Below, piece by piece: positions 44,311-51,669 of a stretch of 64,000 nt of DNA (its first letter is position 1; every line of letters begins with the position of its first letter). A program made the position numbers and the translations under genes. The notes beneath the pieces are model-generated. The model ran no database searches, was not told where the DNA came from, and saw nothing but the letters and a program-made list of their open reading frames with translations. Origin of the DNA: Hamadaea sp013361475 (lineage in GTDB: Bacteria; Actinomycetota; Actinomycetes; Mycobacteriales; Micromonosporaceae); NCBI RefSeq assembly GCF_040654195.1, contig NZ_JBFAHM010000009.1, positions 248,001 through 312,000 on the forward strand, written 5' to 3'.

Positions 44311-44874
44311 ATGACGCGCGACATCACCGATCCGGAGATCCTCAAGGGGCTGGCCCAGCCGATCCGGCAGAAGATCTACCGGCTGCTGGCCCAGATCGGC
44401 CCGGCCACCGGCGGCGAGCTGTCCGAGCGCCTCGGCACCGACCCCGGCCAGACCAGCTACCACCTGCGGGAACTGGCCAAGCGGGGGTTCGTCGAGGACG
44501 TGCCGGAGCTGGCCCGGGACCGTCGCGAACGCTGGTGGCGCCTCGTCCCCGGCGCCGTCTCCTGGTCCGCCCTCGAATTCGGCGACCCCGAAGGCACCGC
44601 GGTGGCGTCGGCGGCGAAGGCCCAAATGGTCATCGACGAGTTCGAACGCGTACGCCGCTATGAGCAGACGCGTACCGAATGGTCGCCCGAATGGCAGCAG
44701 GCCGCGATGAGCAGCGACTCGTTCCTGCGACTGACCGCCGGCCAACTCGCCGAACTGAACCGTGAGCTCATGACGGTCGTGCAGGACTGGGCCGCGCGGA
44801 CGCGGCACCTCCCGGTCGGCGGCGACCGTCAGAACGTCTTCCTCTTCCTGCACTCGTTCCCCGAAAGGCCGTGA
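44311..44874 (+). CDS. ArsR/SmtB-type HTH regulator
   Basis: 187 aa from ATG 44311. A winged-helix domain at residues about 5-85 (ILKGLAQPIRQKIYRLLAQIG, ELSERLGTDPGQTSYHLREL in outline) and a C-terminal helical dimer or effector region. No metal-binding ELCVCD motif, so it senses something other than arsenic. It is 4 bp upstream of an MFS gene and probably represses it. Confidence 0.88.
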   Translation: MTRDITDPEILKGLAQPIRQKIYRLLAQIGPATGGELSERLGTDPGQTSYHLRELAKRGFVEDVPELARDRRERWWRLVPGAVSWSALEFGDPEGTAVASAAKAQMVIDEFERVRRYEQTRTEWSPEWQQAAMSSDSFLRLTAGQLAELNRELMTVVQDWAARTRHLPVGGDRQNVFLFLHSFPERP

Positions 44875-44878
44875 CCCG

Positions 44879-46135
44879 ATGACCGCCACCCTGCTCGACG
44901 CCCCCGCCCCGCGGGTCGTCCCGGCCCATCGGGTCCCCCAGTTCCGCCGGTACGCCACCGGCCAAGCCGTCTCCGTCCTCGGCGACCAGGTCTGGTACGT
45001 CGCGCTCTCCTGGGCGGCCGTGCAGATCGCCTCGCCGGGCGTCGCCGGTGTGCTCCTGTCGATCAGCGCGCTGCCCCGGCTGGCGCTCATGCTCTTCGGC
45101 GGCGTCCTCGTGGACCGGCGGGACCCGCGTCGCCTCATGGTCCACAGCGACCTCGTCCGCGGACTGATCTGCGTCGCCGCCGCGGCCGTCGCGATCTGGC
45201 AGCCGAGCGTACTGCTGCTGGTCGTCGTCGCCCTCGCGTTCGGCGCGGCGGACGCGGTTTTCCTCCCCGCCGCGGGCGCACTGCAACCGCGCCTGCTCGA
45301 CCCCACCCAGTACGCCGGCGGCAACGCGCTCACGTCGACGGTGAACCGGCTCGCCCTCACCCTCGGCGCGCCGTTGGGCGGCGTACTGGTGGCGACCGGC
45401 GGCCTGCCGACGGCGCTGGTGGTCAACGCGGTCACCTTCGGGATCTCCGTCCTCGCGCTGCGCTCGCTCAAGCCTTCCGCTGTGGTGCCGTCTCCATCGG
45501 ATGCTCCGAAGGGTGGCCTCCGGGACGGACTGCGCTACATCGCCGGGCATCGCGTACTGCGGGCCACGATTCTCGTCGGCCTGCTCGGCAACCTCGGGTT
45601 CGTCGGCCCGATGAACGTCGGCCTGGCGTTGGCGTCGCAGTCGTCCGGATGGGGCGCGACCGGCGTCGGTCTGCTGCTCTCCGGCTTCGGGATCGGCGCC
45701 ATCGTGGCCGGTCTCGCCATGCTCCGCCGCCCCGACCGCCCGTCCAAGGGGCTCCCCGGCGTACGCCGCATCGGCCCGATCGCTGCAGTCTGCTTCGCCG
45801 TTCAAGGGGTCGCCGTCGTCGTCCCCGCCGTGACACACAGCCTCCCGCTCGCCGTGGCCGCCACCGCCGTCGCCGGGCTCACCAGCGGACCGGCCGGCAT
45901 CCTGCTCGGGTCGCTGACGCAGTACGCCACGGCCGACGCGTACCGGGGCCGGGTGTCGAGCGTCAACTCGCTGGCGAACCTGGGGCTCACGCCGCTGGTG
46001 ATGGCCGCCGCCGGCTGGGCCACCGACCTGGTCGGCCTCGTGCCCGCCATGGCGGTGAGCGGCGGCCTCGAACTGATCGCCGCCGTGGGCTGCGTCGCGC
46101 TGCCCGCCCTGCGGACCGCCCGCCTCCCCCGCTGA
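44879..46135 (+). CDS. MFS transporter (12 TM)
   Basis: 418 aa, ATG start 4 bp after the ArsR stop. About twelve hydrophobic helices; motif A-like GGVLVDRRDPRRLM between helices 2 and 3 marks MFS exporters of the enterobactin-exporter/MFS_3 group. In actinobacteria such ArsR-MFS pairs usually protect against a toxic small molecule. It ends 6 bp before repeat C copy 4. Confidence 0.9.
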   Translation: MTATLLDAPAPRVVPAHRVPQFRRYATGQAVSVLGDQVWYVALSWAAVQIASPGVAGVLLSISALPRLALMLFGGVLVDRRDPRRLMVHSDLVRGLICVAAAAVAIWQPSVLLLVVVALAFGAADAVFLPAAGALQPRLLDPTQYAGGNALTSTVNRLALTLGAPLGGVLVATGGLPTALVVNAVTFGISVLALRSLKPSAVVPSPSDAPKGGLRDGLRYIAGHRVLRATILVGLLGNLGFVGPMNVGLALASQSSGWGATGVGLLLSGFGIGAIVAGLAMLRRPDRPSKGLPGVRRIGPIAAVCFAVQGVAVVVPAVTHSLPLAVAATAVAGLTSGPAGILLGSLTQYATADAYRGRVSSVNSLANLGLTPLVMAAAGWATDLVGLVPAMAVSGGLELIAAVGCVALPALRTARLPR

Positions 46136-46141
46136 CGCCTT

Positions 46142-46221
46142 GTCGATCAGGCCGTCCCGGAATCGATCAGGATGCTGCGGACATGACACGCCGATCGATC
46201 ACGACCGTTAGTTCATGATCG
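46142..46221 (-). repeat. Palindromic repeat family C, copy 4 (80 bp, reverse orientation)
   Basis: The reverse complement matches copies 1-3: CGATCATGAACTAACGG at its start and TGATCGAC at its end, same 80-bp length. Lies downstream of the MFS gene and upstream of a same-strand monooxygenase. Confidence 0.88.
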
Positions 46222-46244
46222 CGCGGAAAGGGGCGGGGGAGGGG

Positions 46245-46273
46245 TGTCAGGGAGGTGTCAGGCGGATGTCAGG
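46245..46273 (+). promoter_or_regulatory. Three TGTCAGG direct repeats at 11-bp period
   Basis: TGTCAGG at 46245-46251, 46256-46262 and 46267-46273, so 7-bp units with 4-bp gaps (one helical turn per unit), ending 22 bp before the monooxygenase ATG. This is the layout of SARP-family binding sites. The same heptamer (reverse) occurs in the MarR/MFS intergenic region at 48193-48199. Confidence 0.65.
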
Positions 46274-46295
46274 AGGCGGGATCAGGATCCGAGGC

Positions 46296-47687
46296 ATGAC
46301 AACGGATGTTCTCATCGTCGGCTCCGGGCCGACCGGGCTCACCCTCGCCGTCGATCTCGCCCGGCGCGGTGCCTCCTTCCGCATTGTGGAGCGGGAGGCC
46401 GACCGGACCGGGTCGCGGGGCAAGGGTTTGCAGCCGCGCAGCCTGGAGGTCTTCGACGATCTCGGGGTGATCGACGAGATCCTGGCGACCGGCGAGATCT
46501 ATCCGGTGATCCGGATCTACGCCGGGCGGGTGCCGATCTGGAAGGCGCACATGCACAAGCGTCAGGAGCCGTCGGAGGCGGTGCCGTATCCGATGACGAT
46601 CATGCAGCCGCAGTGGCGGGTCGAGCGCATCCTGCGGGACCGGCTCGCGGAGCTGGGCGGCCACGTGGAGTCCGGGGTGGAGCTGGTGGGGTTCACTCAG
46701 GACGCCGACGGCGTGGCTGCCTTGCTGCGTAAGGAGAACGGCGAGACGGAGAGCGTCCGCGCGCGCTACCTCGTGGGCGCAGACGGCGGTCGCAGCGTCG
46801 TCCGCAAGACCCTCGGTGTCGGATTCGTCGGCGAGACCCGTGACGACGAGCGGATGATCCTCGGCGACGTGAAGATCGACGGGCTGGAGCGGGATGCCTG
46901 GCACCTCTACGTCAACCTGCTCAAGCGGCAGCTGAAGGTCGGCCTGTGCCCGTTGCCGAACACGGACGCCTTCCAGCTCACCGCGCCGCTTCCGGCCGGG
47001 GCCGTGCCGGACCTGTCGTTCGAGACGTTCCGGCAGATCGTCGCCGAGGGCACCGGGCGCCGCGACGTCGTGCTCCGGGAGGTCAGCTGGGCGTCGGTGT
47101 ACCGGGTGAACATCCGCATGGTGGACAGGTACCGGGTCGGGCGGGTCTTCCTGGCCGGGGACGCCGCCCACGTCCACTCCCCCGCCGGTGGCCAGGGCCT
47201 CAACACCGGCGTGCAGGACGCGTACAACCTGGGCTGGAAGCTCGCCCGAGTGCTCGCGGACGGACCGGAGTCCCTTTTGGACACCTACGAGGCCGAGCGC
47301 AAGCCGATCGCCGAGCACATCCTCGGCCTCAGCACGCGACTGCTCGACCAGGCGGGCAAGGGCGGCAGCGCGAAGGCGTTCAAGCGGGACGCGGAGACCA
47401 GTCAGCTTCTGCTCACCTATCGCGGTGGACCGTTGGCCCGTGGCCAGCACGGCGGCGACCGTATGCCCGACGGGAGGCTCGACGGCTCGATCACGCGCTT
47501 CGACGTGCTGCGGGGCCCGCACTTCACGCTGTTCACGACGCAGCCCGTCCGGGCACCCCGAGCGGACGTCCAGGTCTACCCGGTCGCCGAAGGTCAAGCG
47601 CCCTTCGTCCTCGTACGCCCGGACGGCTACATCGCGCTCACCGCGCAGACCTACGAAGAGGTCGAGGACTACCTAGCCCTCGTCTGA
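46296..47687 (+). CDS. FAD-dependent aromatic monooxygenase (PheA/TfdB type)
   Basis: 463 aa from ATG 46296. Motifs of class A flavoprotein hydroxylases: FAD-binding GSGPTG (residues 9-14), NADPH/FAD DG motif in VGADGGRS, and GD motif in LAGDAAHVHSPAGGQGLN. The C-terminal thioredoxin-like domain is short. Such enzymes hydroxylate phenols or tailor polyketides; the rifampicin oxygenase group has the same fold. Its last 15 bp overlap the 3' end of the opposite MarR gene. With the MarR regulator and the DHA2 exporter it likely forms a detoxification unit. Confidence 0.9.
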   Translation: MTTDVLIVGSGPTGLTLAVDLARRGASFRIVEREADRTGSRGKGLQPRSLEVFDDLGVIDEILATGEIYPVIRIYAGRVPIWKAHMHKRQEPSEAVPYPMTIMQPQWRVERILRDRLAELGGHVESGVELVGFTQDADGVAALLRKENGETESVRARYLVGADGGRSVVRKTLGVGFVGETRDDERMILGDVKIDGLERDAWHLYVNLLKRQLKVGLCPLPNTDAFQLTAPLPAGAVPDLSFETFRQIVAEGTGRRDVVLREVSWASVYRVNIRMVDRYRVGRVFLAGDAAHVHSPAGGQGLNTGVQDAYNLGWKLARVLADGPESLLDTYEAERKPIAEHILGLSTRLLDQAGKGGSAKAFKRDAETSQLLLTYRGGPLARGQHGGDRMPDGRLDGSITRFDVLRGPHFTLFTTQPVRAPRADVQVYPVAEGQAPFVLVRPDGYIALTAQTYEEVEDYLALV

Positions 47688-48128
47688 GAGCGCGCAGGCG
47701 CCGTAGACGCCTTCGAGCCACTTGCGGACGACGGCGCGCTCCTCGTCGGAGAACCCGGCTTCGATCTCCGTCTCCCAGGCGGCGGCGGCGACCCTGGCCT
47801 CGGCCAGCCGCCGCCGTCCCGCGTCGGTGAGGAACAGCTGGTGCGTACGCCGATCGCCGGGGTGCGGCCGCCGCTCGATGAGCCCGTCGCGCTCGAACGC
47901 CGCCAGCATCTCGTTCGCCGCCTGCCGCGTTGCTGCGCAGGCCCGAGCAACATCGGAGTTGGACGATCCCGGGTGGGCTTCGAGAATCATGAGCGTGGCG
48001 TATTGCGGAGTCGACAAGCCGTACGCCTTGAGCTGGGCGTTCAGCGCGCCGCGGAGGCCGAGCCAGGCGGTGCGGACTTGGAAGGCCAGCGATCCCGGCT
48101 CCGAGAGGAACGTTCCCATGCCATCCAT
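47673..48128 (-). CDS. MarR-family transcriptional regulator
   Basis: 151 aa from ATG 48128; ATG 48119 is an alternative, both near GGCAGG. Winged-helix core: LSTPQYATLMILEAHPG, SNSDVARACAATRQAANEMLAAFERDG and the wing PHPGDRRTHQLFLTDAG (in outline). It is divergent from the DHA2 exporter (126 bp between starts) and tail-to-tail with the monooxygenase, overlapping it by 15 bp. It probably represses the exporter and perhaps the monooxygenase in response to a phenolic ligand. Confidence 0.9.
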   Translation of the reverse strand: MDGMGTFLSEPGSLAFQVRTAWLGLRGALNAQLKAYGLSTPQYATLMILEAHPGSSNSDVARACAATRQAANEMLAAFERDGLIERRPHPGDRRTHQLFLTDAGRRRLAEARVAAAAWETEIEAGFSDEERAVVRKWLEGVYGACALSDEG

Positions 48129-48182
48129 CCTGCCTTTGCCGGGGAGTGCTCGCGCGAGCCGCCAGGAGTGCAGTCGGCCCAA

Positions 48183-48234
48183 TTGACAGGGACCTGACAA
48201 TCTGCCAGGCTCACCATCGTCAGGTACCTGTCGA
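48183..48234. promoter_or_regulatory. Two palindromic operator-like sites between MarR and exporter genes
   Basis: Site 1: TTGACAGG-GA-CCTGACAA (48183-48200), 7 of 8 bases paired. Site 2: TCAGGTACCTGTCGA region at 48218-48234 with a perfect CAGGTACCTG core. Both are built from TG(A/T)CAGG half-sites, as expected for a MarR dimer. Confidence 0.65.
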
Positions 48235-48253
48235 ATGTACCCAGGGGTATGCC

Positions 48254-49819
48254 ATGACCACCACCGAACCGTCAGCCACGAAGCGCAGGCTGATCCTTCT
48301 CGTTCTCGTCGGCTCCCAACTGCTCGTCTGGATCGACAACACGATCCTCGGCAACGCCCTCGAAGTCCTGGCCGATCCGGCGCACGGACTGGCCGCCTCG
48401 CCCGGTCAGCTTCAATGGGCGATCGGCTCCTACACCCTCGTCTTCGCGACGCTGATGTTCACCGCCGGCGCGCTCGGCGACCGCTACGGTCACCGGCTCG
48501 TCCTCGGCGTCGGCATGGCGGTCTTCGGCGCCTCCTCGCTCTGGGCGGCCTACGCGGGCAGTCCCGGAGAACTCATCGCGGCCCGTGCGGTGATGGGCGC
48601 GGGCAGCGCACTCGTCATGCCCGCCACCATGGCCGTGCTGACCTGGACCTTCCAGGGAGCCGCCCGCGCTCAGGCGTTCGCCCTGCTCTCCTCGGCCGCC
48701 GGAGTCGGCATCGCCATCGGCCCGGTCCTGTCCGGGGCGCTGCTCAACAGCTTCTGGTGGGGATCGGTCTTCCTGATCAATCTGCCCATCGTCGCCCTGT
48801 CGCTGCTCGGCATCGCGACCCTGCTCCCGGAGTTCAAACCGCCGGCGGCCCGGGCGCTGGACCTGCCGGGCCTGGCGCTTTCCGTGAGCGGGCTCGGGCT
48901 CTTGGCGTATGGCCTGATTCGAGCGGGACAAGTCGCGGCCTGGGACCCGCCCGAGGTCTGGGGCAGCGTGGCGGCCGGGCTGGCCCTGCTGGCCGCCTTC
49001 GTGACCTTGGAGCTGAAGGCGCGGCAGCCGAGCTTCGACCCGCGCCTGCTCGCGCGCCGAATCTTCGGCGGCGGCACCGCGGGCCTCGGCCTGCTCTTCC
49101 TCGCCATGACCGCGAACTCGTTCTACTCCGCGTTCTACCTGCAGGGCGCGCGCGGCTACAGCGCGCTTCAAGCAGGCCTGCTGGCCCTCCCCGCCGCGGT
49201 CGGGGTCATGCTCGCGGCCCCGCTCGCCAATCAGCTGGTACGCCGAACGTCGGTGCGAACGGTGACGGCCACCGCCCTCACCGTCGCCGGGTTGGCGATG
49301 GGATCGTGGAGCCTGGTCGGGCTGAGCACCCCGATCGTCGTCCTGGAGGTGCTGATGCTGATCCAGGGTTCGGCGATCGGCATGGTCATCGCGCCGGTGA
49401 CCAACGCGGTGATGGGGACACTGCCGCTGGAGCGAGCCGGGGCCGGCTCCGCCGTGAGCAACACGGTACGCCAAACCGGTGCGGTGCTCGGGATCGCGCT
49501 CGGCGGGACGATCATGTCCATTGTGTACCGATCGTCGGTCACGCCGTCGCTCGGCTCAGTTCCCGAGGAGCTGCGTTCGCGGGCGCTCGTCTCCGCAGAG
49601 TACGCCCGATCGCTGGGCGACCCGGCCGTCACGCGGGCGGCGAACGACGCCTTCATCCACTCGCTCCACGTCACCACGTTGTGGACCATGGCGGCCGCGT
49701 TGATCGGCGCATTCGTCCTGGCGGTGTTCCTGCGGCCCGCCGCCGCCGACCCCTCCCCCGCCCTCGCTCCGGCCGGCGCCGACCCGGCGCCCGCCGCCAC
49801 CCTGTCCCGCCGATCATGA
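48254..49819 (+). CDS. MFS DHA2-family multidrug exporter (14 TM)
   Basis: 521 aa from ATG 48254. Fourteen hydrophobic helices; motif A variant AGALGDRYGHRLVL, the DHA2/antiporter motif C region GAGSALVMPATMAVL and GPVLSGALL, as in EmrB/QacA/LfrA proton-drug antiporters. The long loop before the last helix (about residues 430-480) is typical. The final codons and stop lie inside repeat C copy 3. Divergent MarR gene is the likely regulator. Confidence 0.92.
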   Translation: MTTTEPSATKRRLILLVLVGSQLLVWIDNTILGNALEVLADPAHGLAASPGQLQWAIGSYTLVFATLMFTAGALGDRYGHRLVLGVGMAVFGASSLWAAYAGSPGELIAARAVMGAGSALVMPATMAVLTWTFQGAARAQAFALLSSAAGVGIAIGPVLSGALLNSFWWGSVFLINLPIVALSLLGIATLLPEFKPPAARALDLPGLALSVSGLGLLAYGLIRAGQVAAWDPPEVWGSVAAGLALLAAFVTLELKARQPSFDPRLLARRIFGGGTAGLGLLFLAMTANSFYSAFYLQGARGYSALQAGLLALPAAVGVMLAAPLANQLVRRTSVRTVTATALTVAGLAMGSWSLVGLSTPIVVLEVLMLIQGSAIGMVIAPVTNAVMGTLPLERAGAGSAVSNTVRQTGAVLGIALGGTIMSIVYRSSVTPSLGSVPEELRSRALVSAEYARSLGDPAVTRAANDAFIHSLHVTTLWTMAAALIGAFVLAVFLRPAAADPSPALAPAGADPAPAATLSRRS

Positions 49820-49890
49820 ACTATCGGCCATGATCGACCGGCGTGCCGTGTCCCGGGCAGCCTGATCAACTCCGCAAAAGCATGATCAAC
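49811..49890 (+). repeat. Palindromic repeat family C, copy 3 (80 bp)
   Basis: CGATCATGAACTATCGG... to ...CATGATCAAC. It is between convergent genes and contains the stop codons of both: TGA 49817-49819 of the exporter and TGA (minus) at 49886-49888 of the MarR gene. Confidence 0.9.
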
Positions 49891-50296
49891 GGGGCTCGAG
49901 CATTTTGCGGAGCAGGTCGCGGAGTTGCTCGCGCTCGGGTTCGGTCAGCGACCGCAGTGGTTCGGCGGCGAACCCGAGCGAGCCCCGCAGATCGTCGACG
50001 ACCTCGCGACCGGCTTGGGTGAGCGTCACGTTCTTCACCCGCCGGTCGCCGGGGACGGGCTCGCGCGTGACAAGACCCCGGCGCTCCAGCCGATCGGCGA
50101 TGCCGGTCACGTTCGACGGGTCGCAGTGGAACTCGTCGGCCAGCCGCCGCATCGGCTGCGGCTCGGCCGCCACGAGGACGAGTAGCTTGGCCTGCATCGC
50201 CGTGAGCTGGTGCGCCCCGGCGGCGTCCTCGTAGCCCGCATTGAACCGGGCCGCGATCTCGGCCATGAGCTGCACCACTTCTCGCGTCACCGTCAT
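49886..50296 (-). CDS. MarR-family transcriptional regulator
   Basis: 136 aa from ATG 50296 (GTG 50302 is also in frame). Winged helix: HQLTAMQAKLLVLVAAEP, MRRLADEFHCDPSNVTGIADRLERRGLV (outline) and wing PVPGDRRVKNVTLTQAG. Divergent from an MDR oxidoreductase with a 47-bp gap holding one clear MarR-type palindrome. It is likely a redox- or electrophile-responsive repressor of that gene and itself. Confidence 0.9.
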   Translation of the reverse strand: MTVTREVVQLMAEIAARFNAGYEDAAGAHQLTAMQAKLLVLVAAEPQPMRRLADEFHCDPSNVTGIADRLERRGLVTREPVPGDRRVKNVTLTQAGREVVDDLRGSLGFAAEPLRSLTEPEREQLRDLLRKMLEPR

Positions 50297-50306
50297 GACC
50301 ACCAGT

Positions 50307-50328
50307 ATAGTTGAAGCAGCTCAACTAT
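50307..50328. promoter_or_regulatory. MarR-type operator palindrome
   Basis: ATAGTTGA-AGCAGC-TCAACTAT, 8-bp perfect arms and 6-bp spacer, in the centre of the 47-bp gap between the MarR gene and the oxidoreductase gene. Its position would block both divergent promoters. Confidence 0.75.
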
Positions 50329-50343
50329 CTATGGAGGTCAAGG

Positions 50344-51339
50344 ATGGCTCGCCAGATCACCCTCGCGTCCCGCCCGGCCGGGTGGCCGACCGCGGAGAAC
50401 TTCGCGCTGGTCGAGGTGGAGACGCCGGCGCCCGGCGAGGGACAGCTGGTGGTACGCAACCTGTTCATGTCGGTGGATCCGTATATGCGTGGGCGGATGA
50501 ACGACGTGAAGTCGTACGTGCCGCCGTTCCAGCTCGGGCAGCCGCTCGACGGAGGCGCCGTCGGCGAGGTCGTGGAGTCGCGCGCCGGCGGATTCGCCCC
50601 CGGCGACCTCGTCCTGCACGGGCTGGGCTGGCGTGACGTCGCCGTCCTCGACGCCCGCCACGCTCGCAAGGTCGCTCCCCTCGACGGGCTGTCGCCCTCG
50701 GCGTACTTGGGTGTGCTCGGGATGACCTCGTTGACCGCGTACGCCGGACTGCTGGACGTCGCCGAGTTCAAGCCGGGCGACGCCGTCTTCGTGTCGGGCG
50801 CCGCCGGCGCGGTCGGCAGCATCGCCGGGCAGATCGCCAAGTTCAAGGGCGCGTCCCGGGTCATCGGCAGCGCCGGCTCGGCCGAGAAGGTCGCGCACCT
50901 GCTGGACCTGGGTTTCGACGCCGCCTTCAACTACAAGGACGGTCCCGTCGGCAAGCAGCTCAAGCAGGCCGCCCCGGAAGGCGTCGACGTGTACTTCGAC
51001 AACGTCGGCGGTGACCATCTCGAAGCGGCGATCAGCTCGCTCAACCAGCACGGCCGGGTCGCCCTGTGCGGGGCGATCTCGGCGTACAACGACACCACGC
51101 CGCCCGCCGCGCCCCGGAACCTGGCGTTGGCCATCGGCAAGCGGCTCACGCTGCGCGGCTTCATCGTCAACGACCACGCCGCCCGGATGCCCGAAATGGT
51201 CGCCGAGATCGGCGGCTGGCTCCGAGACGGCCGGCTCTCGTTCCAGGAGACCGTCGTCGACGGACTCGACAACGCTCCCGAGGCGTTCCTCGGCCTCCTC
51301 CGCGGCGAGAACACCGGCAAAATGGTCGTCCGCCTCTGA
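50344..51339 (+). CDS. Zinc-free MDR-family NADP-dependent oxidoreductase (CurA/leukotriene-reductase-like)
   Basis: 331 aa from ATG 50344 with GGAGG upstream. Rossmann motif GAAGAVGSIAGQIAK; substrate-side blocks SVDPYMRGRM, LGMTSLTAYAGLLDVAEFKPGD (outline) and YFDNVGG, the signature of prostaglandin reductase/CurA enzymes that reduce conjugated double bonds of enals and enones. No zinc ligands. The divergent MarR gene and the operator suggest induction by reactive electrophiles. Confidence 0.92.
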   Translation: MARQITLASRPAGWPTAENFALVEVETPAPGEGQLVVRNLFMSVDPYMRGRMNDVKSYVPPFQLGQPLDGGAVGEVVESRAGGFAPGDLVLHGLGWRDVAVLDARHARKVAPLDGLSPSAYLGVLGMTSLTAYAGLLDVAEFKPGDAVFVSGAAGAVGSIAGQIAKFKGASRVIGSAGSAEKVAHLLDLGFDAAFNYKDGPVGKQLKQAAPEGVDVYFDNVGGDHLEAAISSLNQHGRVALCGAISAYNDTTPPAAPRNLALAIGKRLTLRGFIVNDHAARMPEMVAEIGGWLRDGRLSFQETVVDGLDNAPEAFLGLLRGENTGKMVVRL

Positions 51340-51386
51340 CTCCTCCCCTCCCGGCCTTTCCTGCTTCTCGCTGCGTTGCCCCTTGG

Positions 51387-51450
51387 CGTTGATCATGGAG
51401 TTTGCCCCCTCGACACACCGTCGAGACCACAGTTAACTCCATGATCAACG
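51387..51450. repeat. Palindromic repeat family B, copy 2 (64 bp)
   Basis: Arms identical to copy 1: CGTTGATCATGGAGTT (51387-51402) and AACTCCATGATCAACG (51435-51450). The 32-nt loop resembles the reverse complement of the copy 1 loop. Between convergent genes ending at 51339 and 51670. Confidence 0.88.
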
Positions 51451-51454
51451 GGGC

Positions 51455-51657
51455 GAGCGCAGCGGGCGAGCGCAGCGGGCGCGGAGCGCGCGGAGCGCAG
51501 CGGGCGAGCGCAGCGGGCGAGCGCAGCGGGCGCGGAGCGCGCGGAGCGCAGCGGGCGAGCGCAGCGGGCGAGCGCAGCGGGCGAGCGCAGCGGGCGCGGA
51601 GCGCGCGGAGCGCAGCGGGCGAGCGCAGCGGGCGCGGAGCGCGCGGAGCGCAGCGGC
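51455..51657. repeat. Two-unit GC-only tandem repeat (X/Y array)
   Basis: Built from X = GAGCGCAGCGGGC (13 bp) and Y = GCGGAGCGCGCG (12 bp) in the order XXYXXXYXXXXYXXYX (the last X lacks a base). No T occurs in the array. It follows repeat B copy 2 and ends 12 bp before the ClC stop. It is open in several frames but has no start context or codon bias of a gene. Confidence 0.92.
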
Positions 51658-51669
51658 GCCCACAGGGGG

